A stretch of DNA of 54,940 bases from Nitrospira sp. CR1.3 (GTDB lineage Bacteria; Nitrospirota; Nitrospiria; Nitrospirales; Nitrospiraceae), in NCBI GenBank assembly GCA_014055525.1, contig WIAH01000023.1, positions 1-54,940 on the forward strand. Reading direction: 5' to 3'. The notes under the pieces were generated by a model. The model did no database searches. It had not been told where the DNA came from and was given only the letters and a program-made list of their open reading frames with translations. Positions 17,077-24,222 of the stretch are shown in pieces. The position numbers were made by a program, and so were the translations under genes. Each line of letters starts with the position of its first letter. Positions within the stretch are counted from its first letter, which is position 1.

Positions 17077-17152
17077 TTTTTGGGCTTCCTGAGCCGCACT
17101 GCTCGACGCGAGCAGGTTCGCTAATGATCGATCGGCCAATGGATTATATCAC

Positions 17153-17196
17153 AGCGGGCGATGGGATTCGAACCCACGACGTCCAGCTTGGGAATT
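17153..17196 (-). other. tRNA-Gly(CCC) 3' half: attachment site
   Basis: On the minus strand, 17196 to 17153 reads as the 3' half of a tRNA. It has an anticodon loop TTCCCAA, the 3' anticodon strand GCTGG and a variable loop ACGTC. The T-arm is GTGGG-TTCGAAT-CCCAT, followed by the acceptor strand CGCCCGC and discriminator T. Upstream, the 5' anticodon strand and D-arm are absent, so this is not an intact tRNA gene. It lies right beside the integrase, which is the hallmark of an att core taken from the 3' end of a tRNA-Gly gene. The alternative is a decayed tRNA. Confidence 0.75.
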
Positions 17197-17415
17197 ACCA
17201 AGATCAATCGGGCTTTTTGGTTCACAACCCGAGCAATCTCAGCATCTTAACAATGACACCACGCATTCGCAAAGTGTCGCACGATGTCGCGTTTTTTCGC
17301 GTCCTATCGTGGTAATTGGGCACGAAAGTGGTAGTCGGTGGTAGTCCCCATCAGATTAACGTTGGCTTCGCCTCATGACGTTCGGCGATAATGCAACGCG
17401 AATGTCTGAGCGATC

Positions 17416-19446
17416 CTACACATCGCGATCTTGGTTTTTCAGCTCATCAGGAGTTGATGAATCGGCCGGCTCTGATGAGGTCGCAGGTAGCGATTCGGTC
17501 GAGGGCCTCTCTCGGTAGTACTCAATCAGCGGTGGATCATCGTCCTTGTCTACCGTCATATGCCTTGCACGCACTTTCACCTTTTGCTCAGGAGAGGGAG
17601 CACAAAACTCTTTGTCGATCATGATGAACTGAACGTCTGCGAGTTCGCTTTGTGCGAGTTCGTAGAGCATGGCGTGGAAGCCCTCAAACTGTAGTCTGTT
17701 CTCGCGCTCGCTGATGTTCTTCATCGGCGAGTCGATGATGAGGAGCGTGGGCAGGACCGACCCGATCCGCTGCGCAAGCCGGTGAACTGCGACGGCGAAG
17801 CAGCACTTGAAAAGCGTCTTCTTCCCGCCGCTGCCAAGTGTGTCAAAGGAACTGACGGCCGCCTCGCCTGAGGAGCGGTCCATGATCGACGGAACGAAGT
17901 CTGGACCGGACATCGCGACGATGTCATCCGTCGTAAATCCTGGGAGTTTGGCGCGCACAAGACAGTCCAGGAAGAGTTCGCCAAGCAGCCTAACGTTTGT
18001 GAGGTCTCGCTCGGCAGCCTCGCGCGCTTCGCGGAGCTGTCGCCGTAGTTCGACCTCGCGTGCTTGAAGTGTGTCCGCCTTTTGTTTGAATTTCTCGACC
18101 CGCGCTGGAAGGATGCGGAGTCGTTCCAGAAAACGTGCCTCTTCCGTGACGGCAGCGAGCCGCCGCTCCGTCTCAAGCACCTGAGAAAGGTAGGCTGAGT
18201 CGTATCGCTGCATTTCCTTGCCCAGCGTGGCGTCGATTAGTTGCTTCTCATCGATCAGTCGGGATTCGCGGAGACCGAGAACGCGGATCTGCTCCTGCTG
18301 CGCCGTAATGAGTTCCTCCAACTCAGCCCTTCGGCCCGAAAGGTCTGCTTCGGTCGCGGTGACGGCCGGTTCGGCGTCTGCCGTGTCCGCTTGACCACAT
18401 AGGACGCATATCGCTTCCTCTCGCGCTGGCAATGGCTGCGTGCATCGTGGGCATCGCTCGAATTCAACGCCGTTGAGTACGGCGCGGGCAGCTGTGACAC
18501 GCTGGAACTTCGTACTGAGCGAGAGCAGTTCGTTTCGATGCCGCCGGTGTTGCTCGATCGACGTCTTGACCTGCGAGATCGCATCACGCACGGCCTGCAC
18601 TTCGGAAACCAGTTGGCGGGCGCGATCAGTGAGGCGATCAGTGACGTGCGTCTTCGCCGCACTCAAGTGGCTGCGATGAGCCTGTATCGACGCATCGAGC
18701 TTCTTGCGCTCCACATCTAGTGCTTGAAGCTGCGCCGCGATGTCGAGGTCGCTATCAACGCCTGCCTCATCGAGGGATGCGTCCAGCGATTCGGCTGCCT
18801 CGGACGCCGCGATGCGTTCCGACCGCACCTCATCCAGATCCGTCTCAAGCTCCGCAACTCGCTGCTGGTTGTACCCAAGCAGGTACGCTAGGACTGTCCG
18901 ACTCTTCAGTCGCCGCGGGAAGTCGGCGCCATTATCGAGGTGGAAAAAACTGCTATCAATGGTGTCCTGGTCGAGGTAGCAATACCAAAAGAGATTGCGA
19001 AAGCTCAGTCGTTGGAGTTCGGAGTCGTCTTTCAATCGGCTGCGGCGCACCTTCGGCGGTTGCACGCCGGCAAGGTAAAAGAGTAGGTCGGAGAGAACTT
19101 CAATGCCGGTGTTGGGCAACACTTCCCCGCCTGCCGCCCGTGCCGGCACGATAAGTTGCTGGGCATCTGCCGCCGCGCCCCAACTCGCGAGTACCTGATT
19201 GGCGTTAACAGCTCGCTCCAATCGAACATGCACGTCATTTATCTTGAAGTCGAGCGTCGCGGAGACGAATTCGCTTTGGAGCGCCGGCGTCATGTCCAAG
19301 CCACCGCCGAAGCAGTAGTCGATCAGTCGTGCAATGGTCGACTTGCCAGCGCCCATCTCTCCATAGAAATACGTGAAGTCGTCGAACGGAATTGTGTACA
19401 CGGCTCGTTTGCATGTCAGTTCTAGGTGGTTGAGGCGCAGCTTCAT
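17416..19446 (-). CDS. lmuB: Lamassu-type SMC ATPase LmuB
   Basis: The ~676-residue protein is an SMC/Rad50-like ATPase. Walker A is YGEMGAGKST at residues 28-37. Two long coiled coils flank a cysteine-rich zinc-hook-like centre (CPRCTQPL, then CVLCG). The ABC signature LGSGGKKTL is near 535 and Walker B LLIIDSPMKN near 568. Start chosen at ATG 19446 (GAGGAG about 8 nt upstream); 92 upstream in-frame residues look like shadow sequence. The gene overlaps lmuC by 4 nt. In Lamassu the SMC protein senses foreign or replicating DNA and releases the effector. Identification rests on gene order, sizes and domains. Confidence 0.8.
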   Translation of the reverse strand: MKLRLNHLELTCKRAVYTIPFDDFTYFYGEMGAGKSTIARLIDYCFGGGLDMTPALQSEFVSATLDFKINDVHVRLERAVNANQVLASWGAAADAQQLIVPARAAGGEVLPNTGIEVLSDLLFYLAGVQPPKVRRSRLKDDSELQRLSFRNLFWYCYLDQDTIDSSFFHLDNGADFPRRLKSRTVLAYLLGYNQQRVAELETDLDEVRSERIAASEAAESLDASLDEAGVDSDLDIAAQLQALDVERKKLDASIQAHRSHLSAAKTHVTDRLTDRARQLVSEVQAVRDAISQVKTSIEQHRRHRNELLSLSTKFQRVTAARAVLNGVEFERCPRCTQPLPAREEAICVLCGQADTADAEPAVTATEADLSGRRAELEELITAQQEQIRVLGLRESRLIDEKQLIDATLGKEMQRYDSAYLSQVLETERRLAAVTEEARFLERLRILPARVEKFKQKADTLQAREVELRRQLREAREAAERDLTNVRLLGELFLDCLVRAKLPGFTTDDIVAMSGPDFVPSIMDRSSGEAAVSSFDTLGSGGKKTLFKCCFAVAVHRLAQRIGSVLPTLLIIDSPMKNISERENRLQFEGFHAMLYELAQSELADVQFIMIDKEFCAPSPEQKVKVRARHMTVDKDDDPPLIEYYRERPSTESLPATSSEPADSSTPDELKNQDRDV

Positions 19447-19997
19447 GGTTGAATCTCCTCGCCCCAACTCATGCCCATTAGCTCGGGCACCACTTGGTAG
19501 ATCAAGTCTTTTAGCCCGCTGCCGGACATTGCGCCGACGGCTTTGCTTACTTGCTCCGTGCGGGCGTTGAGGTTGGCAAACTCCTCCCGGTGCGCGATGG
19601 CGTCGGCCAACTGCCGCCCACGGTTGGTGACCCGTACATGAACGGTGCGTCCGGAGACGAAGCTGTCCACAAGCCCCTTCGCGACCATCAACCCGATCCA
19701 GCGTCGGTAGCGGCGGTCCCACGGCCCGTAGCGGAAGCGAATCATGCGGCTTTCCACCGTGTCGCGTTCATACGGCTCCATCACGACTGCTGGCGGTCGC
19801 TTGCGTGTCGCCTTCAGGAGTCGCTCAAAGTACAGGGGGTAACGCAACAGGAAATCCATTTTCGCGAGCTTGGTAATGCCGTTCACCGTTCCATCACCCT
19901 TGTCCGCCTGTTGACGGAGCATCAGGAGAAGTCGGGCCTCGTGGAGCGCATCGGCCTGTTCGGCTGCGACGGCGGATTCGACGATGCGGAAGCTCAT
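19443..19997 (-). CDS. lmuC: Lamassu-type middle subunit LmuC
   Basis: The 184-residue, mostly helical protein (AAEQADALHEARLLLMLRQQ, then TKLAKMDFLLRYPLYFERLL) has a winged-helix-like middle (RRWIGLMVAKGLVDSFV, then VRVTNRGRQLADAI). It overlaps the genes on both sides by 4 nt, so all three are translationally coupled. Small helical or winged-helix middle components are standard in Lamassu and other SMC-based three-component systems, where they link the ATPase to the effector. Start ATG 19997 chosen because it overlaps the lmuA stop. Confidence 0.7.
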   Translation of the reverse strand: MSFRIVESAVAAEQADALHEARLLLMLRQQADKGDGTVNGITKLAKMDFLLRYPLYFERLLKATRKRPPAVVMEPYERDTVESRMIRFRYGPWDRRYRRWIGLMVAKGLVDSFVSGRTVHVRVTNRGRQLADAIAHREEFANLNARTEQVSKAVGAMSGSGLKDLIYQVVPELMGMSWGEEIQP

Positions 19998-21232
19998 ACG
20001 GCCTCCTTCACGTCGAACCGCGGACTCCACCACACCTTGCACCCCTCGGTGAGCAGCCCTGCTACCCCCATGAGGCATTCGTGCGGCTGGTGGTACACCA
20101 TACCGGGTTGGGTGTCGGCGACGTCCTGGAGGCGCGTCACGACGCGACGATACATATCCATTCCCCACGGCTCGATTTTGGCGGAGGCGACTGCTTCGGC
20201 GTCGGCGCATGTGCCCTGGACCAGCTCTTTCAGTTGATTGATGACCTTGCCCGCCTCGTCCGCGTCCTGTGCCACCAGCGACAGCAGGTGTTGCTCGGCC
20301 GACAACGTGCGCGATTGCATCGAATCGAGCTGGTTCGCCAAACCGCCCTTAAGCAATTTCTTGGTGAGAATTTCTAGGTCGCGCTTTTTGTCGCCGAGTT
20401 TCAGCGACGTGCTCGAAGGCGCGAAGCGGAAGACTAGCGTCCGACCCGCGAGCGCGACCTGCACTGTATCGCGCGCTACTAATCGTTTGGCCCTCAGTCT
20501 CGGGTTGATGTGGTCGTTACCGAGGACACAGCACCAGTGCTTGCTCGGATCGTCGATCCTAACTGACGACGCGTTGAACACGATCTGGATCAGTTCGTCG
20601 CGCAGTCCGTCGAGTTCCGCAGGCGCGAGAGTCGAGCAACCGTCCAGCTTCGGCATGTGCTCGTGGGCAATTGAGGTCTCAAAACCGTCGAGCGCCGGCC
20701 CCTTCATTATCTGCACGCGCTTGCACGTGTCGAATAGCCTCGCCTTATCGCAGCCGAGCTTCGTCGCCAGTTCCTTCAGCGCTTTAGCGTGCGCAACGGT
20801 AAGGTCGGCGCAGGTAGCGCAGTTGCGCACGGCGAGCAAGAACTTGACCGGGCTTTTCGCCATCTCATCGGTCTGCTCGGTGTCGTAGCACTGGACGTTG
20901 GATACAAACGAGTGGGCGTCGAATTTTCCCGGAAACGTCCCGTCGAGTTCGACGAAGCGGCCGATGCTCTTCTGGAGCTTTTCGTTCGACAACTTCCACG
21001 GTCCGGACTCCGGCGTTGCCGTCTTGATTTGGAAGCTGTCGAACTGCCCGTTGGCCTTCTCGCCCAGCAGGTCCTCGTGGTGCTCGCACCATACCGCAAC
21101 ATACGGCAAGGCGCCGGTGGCCGACCCGCATAGGAGGATCACGCCGTACCCGTGCTGGTAGCGGAAACGCAGCTGCGTGTCGTCGCCTGGATCGTCACGA
21201 TCTAGAACTTTGGACGGATCGGTTGGGCTCAC
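19994..21232 (-). CDS. lmuA: Lamassu-type effector LmuA with Cap4-like nuclease domain
   Basis: The 412-residue protein opens with the pattern of the DUF4297/Cap4 nuclease domain: QLRFRYQHGYGVILL, then YVAVWCEHHEDLL, then FDSFQIKTAT. The acidic residues E50 and D54 and the Q68-x-K70 motif form a plausible PD-(D/E)XK-like site. The second half is helical and probably binds LmuC/LmuB. With the two downstream genes this makes the Lamassu-Cap4 arrangement, in which the nuclease is held inactive until the SMC partner detects invading DNA. First gene of the minus-strand operon. Confidence 0.75.
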   Translation of the reverse strand: MSPTDPSKVLDRDDPGDDTQLRFRYQHGYGVILLCGSATGALPYVAVWCEHHEDLLGEKANGQFDSFQIKTATPESGPWKLSNEKLQKSIGRFVELDGTFPGKFDAHSFVSNVQCYDTEQTDEMAKSPVKFLLAVRNCATCADLTVAHAKALKELATKLGCDKARLFDTCKRVQIMKGPALDGFETSIAHEHMPKLDGCSTLAPAELDGLRDELIQIVFNASSVRIDDPSKHWCCVLGNDHINPRLRAKRLVARDTVQVALAGRTLVFRFAPSSTSLKLGDKKRDLEILTKKLLKGGLANQLDSMQSRTLSAEQHLLSLVAQDADEAGKVINQLKELVQGTCADAEAVASAKIEPWGMDMYRRVVTRLQDVADTQPGMVYHQPHECLMGVAGLLTEGCKVWWSPRFDVKEAV

Positions 21233-21940
21233 GTATTACCCTTGAAGAAACAGTCTGACAGCAGATGCCTTAAGTGTATCGACTTCGACGAAAACTACGA
21301 CAGCGGAAGGGCCAAGACTGAACGGTCACCGCCGCAACCACGTTTCCTCGCTTTTTTGCTGATTATCAATATTGCCTTGAAATTGCGGTTATTCCCTATG
21401 CAGACAAGCGGCCGTACAAACAAACTGGTCGCACGGAAGGTGACTCGCGGCGCTGGTATGCTGTGGGAACCGGTACCGTTTGGCTCCGCTAGTACACGAG
21501 TGAAAAAGCAGCCCCCGAATGGTGACTTGCGTTTTCGATTGCGCTATCCTAGCCGCGTGAAACAGCGTTTCACTATCGTCAGAATCACGTAAACGCGTGG
21601 CCTGGCGTCTGAATCGTGGGATCGGACAACCGGTAAACCTGTCCACCAAACAGGCTAAGGAGGCGGAGTTCATCACCCGCCATGTTCGAGTGCTCGTAGC
21701 GCTGGATGCCAGGAGACTGGCTCGTCCAGTGCGAGGGAGGCTCGGCAGAGTAATCCCAAGTTTTTGGAGTAATCCTGCCGTTCGATCCCATACACATCAT
21801 GGGCGAGTCGCTTCGCACTTGGCCGCGCCGTGGTTCACCACGGGGGCAAGCCTCGTCGAAAGCGTCCGCCTCGTTCTTTGCATATGAAAACTGGGCGACC
21901 GGGACAGACTCGTGTCACTACACGAGCCGGATCAGCCAAA
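21233..21940. other. gene-poor region upstream of the Lamassu operon
   Basis: About 700 bases hold no convincing gene; long frames on both strands have poor composition. It must carry the promoter for the Lamassu operon. An AT-rich stretch at 21350-21400 is a candidate, but I could not pick out good -35/-10 boxes. A 7-bp hairpin (CTCGTGT/ACACGAG) lies at 21909-21926, just before the structured-RNA region. Confidence 0.35.
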
Positions 21941-22718
21941 GTGGGTGATGCCGCCATCGGCGGCTAATCCCCCTGCGGGGTTCGGGACCGACTGATGCGC
22001 TTCGGCGTAACAGCGGCCCGTTCAACGTTAGCCCGGGCAGGGAGCTTGTTTGCGGTGACGCAGACGACCGGCGCGATGATAAGCGTCGGCATTCCGTTTC
22101 AAATGACGGATGGTGAAAAGCTCAACTGCGATAGGCGGGAAACCGCTTCTGGGTGAGATCGATCGGAGACGTGCCGAACTGCGATAGAAAGACCTTCGCT
22201 GACGGGTAAGGGGAGCTTCTAGATTCGTACCCCGAAATCGCCCGCCAACATGGCGAGCGAAACGATGTCAACGGCGGAAGCCGTCGGCATACAGCGATGT
22301 GAGCAACGTGTGCGGGAGAGACGCACGCGGAGCTTCCAGGTCAAGCGACGTGAACGATCGATTGGAGACTGGTTCTAACCGGGGAAGGACTCTGGCAGCC
22401 GGGGTGATGCCCGGTGCCTGCGTATTGTCGCGCAGGTGCTTGAAACGCCGGAGTCTGGGAGCGGGGCCTCAGTAGGAGCACGCGGAAGCGTGGCGGCAAA
22501 GCGGCAAGGCAGTCGCGATGCCGTTCGAGTGTTACGGGTGGTGCCGGGCACACGATCGACGACGAAAGGGCCGACGAGCAATTTCTCATGTTTGCAGACG
22601 TATCGGTGCGGTGCCGGGACAGGAAAGTCTTGCCCCGGCCCGCTATCGATTGGTCGGAAGACAGCCAATGCGGTCAAACGAGGACCCTCGGGAGAGGGCC
22701 GTCGTTTGGCAGCGGAAT
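21941..22718 (+). ncRNA. large structured RNA-like region, possibly a group II intron 5' remnant
   Basis: Close to 800 bases lack credible reading frames but are rich in short complementary segments, for example GCCGCC/GGCGGC near 21950-21965. The sequence contains stretches such as GAGCGAAACGATG, AGGTCAAGCGACGTGAACG and GCCGGAGTCTGGGAGCGG that look to me like domain I-III sequence of bacterial group II introns. No reverse transcriptase frame and no domain V-like GAGC...GTTC hairpin follow, so it would be a truncated copy. Another large structured RNA is possible. Recognition is by eye and uncertain; the left boundary is arbitrary. Confidence 0.35.
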
Positions 22719-22764
22719 GACGATCCACAGTCGGGGTGTTCCCGCCGGTGGATCGTCGGTTTTT
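22719..22764 (+). terminator. strong hairpin followed by a T-run
   Basis: The arms GACGATCCAC (22719-22728) and GTGGATCGTC (22748-22757) form a 10-bp perfect stem. The loop contains a second small stem (CGGG/CCCG), and GG then TTTTT follows at 22760-22764. This fits a Rho-independent terminator on the plus strand. It would end a transcript coming from the structured region to its left. Confidence 0.55.
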
Positions 22765-22827
22765 ACCCGCAACCGCTATGCGAACGCGGCTGCGATCATC
22801 GTCGTGCGAAGCACGCCGGTTTCACGA

Positions 22828-23028
22828 ATGAAGTTGAGGACTTGGTTTGTGAAGCGAAGCGATGAATGCGTGTTGCGATGTGATGGGCAACTGCAATGGA
22901 TGAATCTAGCGCGGGCTGCGTGTGCGGCGAAGGTCGGAGGGATGGCGCGACCGGATGCCGTATTAAGCAAGCACGGGCTGATTTGGAAAGAGCATGGCCG
23001 ATGCGTGGCGAACGCGGTGGTTCGTTGA
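22828..23028 (+). CDS. possible small protein, 66 residues
   Basis: The frame from ATG 22828 to the stop at 23028 has sensible composition (MKLRTWFVKRSDECVLRCDG, later CAAKVGGMARPDAVLSKHGL). There is no clear ribosome binding site. It precedes a set of small genes that each have a strong one. I recognise no family. It might instead be part of the non-coding region to its left. Confidence 0.35.
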   Translation: MKLRTWFVKRSDECVLRCDGQLQWMNLARAACAAKVGGMARPDAVLSKHGLIWKEHGRCVANAVVR

Positions 23029-23042
23029 AAGGAGGGGGTTCT

Positions 23043-23111
23043 TTGCACGCTGAGCCGGGATGCGCGGGGCACGGCGTGAGAGTGGTTGGGGATTCGAGCG
23101 AAAGGAGGTGA
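23043..23111 (+). CDS. possible 22-residue leader peptide
   Basis: A TTG at 23043 lies 7 nt after GAAAGGAGG (23027-23035) and opens a 22-codon frame (HAEPGCAGHGVRVVGDSSER). It ends at 23111, inside the ribosome-binding stretch of the gene at 23117. Such an overlap suggests translational coupling. Evidence is limited to the ribosome binding site and spacing. Confidence 0.25.
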   Translation: MHAEPGCAGHGVRVVGDSSERR

Positions 23112-23116
23112 TCAGT

Positions 23117-23338
23117 ATGGGTTGGTGGCGCACGGGAAGTGGCGGAGTCATCGGCGACAGTCCGGCAGACATCATCGAAGAGTTCGATGAGCGATGTTGG
23201 CCGGAAACGTCGAACATTCCGCCCGACGTGCGGGCACGCATCGTCGCGTGCTATCAGGAGGATTTTGGCAGGGAACCGACCGAGCAGGAACTCCGCGAAT
23301 TGTTGGAGTTCTGCGGTCCGGGTCCAGAGAAGGATTAA
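23117..23338 (+). CDS. small acidic protein, 73 residues
   Basis: ATG 23117 is preceded by AAAGGAGGTGATC, a near-perfect complement to the 16S rRNA tail, so translation should be very strong. The protein (MGWWRTGSGGVIGDSPADII, then EEFDERCWPETSNIPPDVRA, then EQELRELLEFCGPGP) is acidic and helical in its second half. It precedes the 209-residue gene and shares the GAGCGAAAGGAGGT motif with that gene's leader. No family recognised. Confidence 0.65.
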   Translation: MGWWRTGSGGVIGDSPADIIEEFDERCWPETSNIPPDVRARIVACYQEDFGREPTEQELRELLEFCGPGPEKD

Positions 23339-23369
23339 GCTTGAGCGAAAGGAGGTTTCAGACGGCTTC

Positions 23370-23393
23370 GCGGGTTGTGCCAGAACAACCCGC
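23370..23393 (+). promoter_or_regulatory. hairpin in the leader of the 209-residue gene
   Basis: GCGGGTTGT (23370-23378) and ACAACCCGC (23385-23393) form a 9-bp perfect stem with a 6-nt loop. It lies between a second GAGCGAAAGGAGGT (23343-23356) and the GGAGG that serves ATG 23418. It could be an attenuator, a weak terminator (CATTTTG follows) or a translation-control hairpin. Confidence 0.4.
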
Positions 23394-23417
23394 CATTTTG
23401 AAGGAGGATAGACACGC

Positions 23418-24047
23418 ATGGAGTATCGGTGTGTAACTACGTCAATCGAGGGATTCGTCCAGCAGCTTGCCGTCGCGTACATCACGCACGGCTATTGGTT
23501 TTACGTCGCGGGCGAGATCCCCGAAGGGAAGGAGCTGGCAGCGATCGATGCGAAGCTCATCGAGAGATACGGCATCGCGATCACGAAGTGGGCGCGATGC
23601 CGGCGCAAGAAGCAAGGTCTCGCGAACATGCAGTACCTGCGGCACGAGCGATTCTTCCTGCTTCTCGCGACGAAGGGCCGGCACGAGTTCTTCGAGCGCG
23701 AGATGGCGTCGTTTCGCGACGTGCGCCGAGCGCCGATCAAATTCGCCGGCTACAGCATCGGGTGCCGCAAGGGATCTGATGGACGCTGGCACGCATCTGT
23801 CAGAATTTCTCGTGAGAATCATGCCAGCCTAAAAGCTGCTTTTGTAGAAATCGGATTGCGTCGAACTCTGGCGGTTGCCACACGCGAATTCAGCCGCGTT
23901 CAGTTTCAATGTTTTGCGCCGGTTCGGCGGCAAATATTGGAGGCTCTAGGTGCTGTGAATCGGGCGAGAGGTGCGGCAGGGCTCGAACTCGTTCCCCTCG
24001 CTTCGGTTTCGCTTAGACGCGCTATTGTTCAGCCCTTCCAGGACTAA
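23418..24047 (+). CDS. conserved protein of unknown function, 209 residues
   Basis: Start ATG 23418 has AAGGAGG about 11 nt upstream. The protein opens with IEGFVQQLAVAYITHGYWFY, then GEIPEGKELAAIDAKLIERY. A basic KWARCRRKKQGLANMQYLRH segment and a RFFLLLATKGRHEFF strand-helix follow, with RRAPIKFAGYSIG in the middle. The basic patches and conserved look suggest nucleic-acid binding. I believe similar proteins are recurrent in planctomycetes, but I cannot name the family. It sits 176 nt before the BREX-like operon on the same strand; whether it belongs to it is unknown. Confidence 0.65.
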   Translation: MEYRCVTTSIEGFVQQLAVAYITHGYWFYVAGEIPEGKELAAIDAKLIERYGIAITKWARCRRKKQGLANMQYLRHERFFLLLATKGRHEFFEREMASFRDVRRAPIKFAGYSIGCRKGSDGRWHASVRISRENHASLKAAFVEIGLRRTLAVATREFSRVQFQCFAPVRRQILEALGAVNRARGAAGLELVPLASVSLRRAIVQPFQD

Positions 24048-24222
24048 TTCCCGCAGCCGGTCGCCATTCCTCGCTTGGCCGAGTCCCTCCTCAAGGTTAG
24101 CATATTCGATACGGACGAACCCTTCGGCCCTGTATTATCGAGCCTCGCCAAATTCTGGTGATCGCCACAGATTCTGCAGGAAGGGATGCCCAAAACGACC
24201 GCTCGAATAGGAGCGTAAAGCC

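Noticed and set aside
17124..17315. A 63-residue plus-strand frame across the attachment site.
   Set aside because: It reads through the tRNA-Gly 3' half on the opposite strand and has no support as a protein.
17447..19722. A longer start for the SMC-type Lamassu ATPase at 19722.
   Set aside because: The extra 92 residues overlap lmuC, lack a ribosome binding site and have shadow-like composition; ATG 19446 has GAGGAG and gives the 4-nt overlap.
22518..22865. A possible reverse transcriptase continuing from the intron-like RNA.
   Set aside because: No frame shows reverse transcriptase motifs such as YADD; only short, poor frames exist here.
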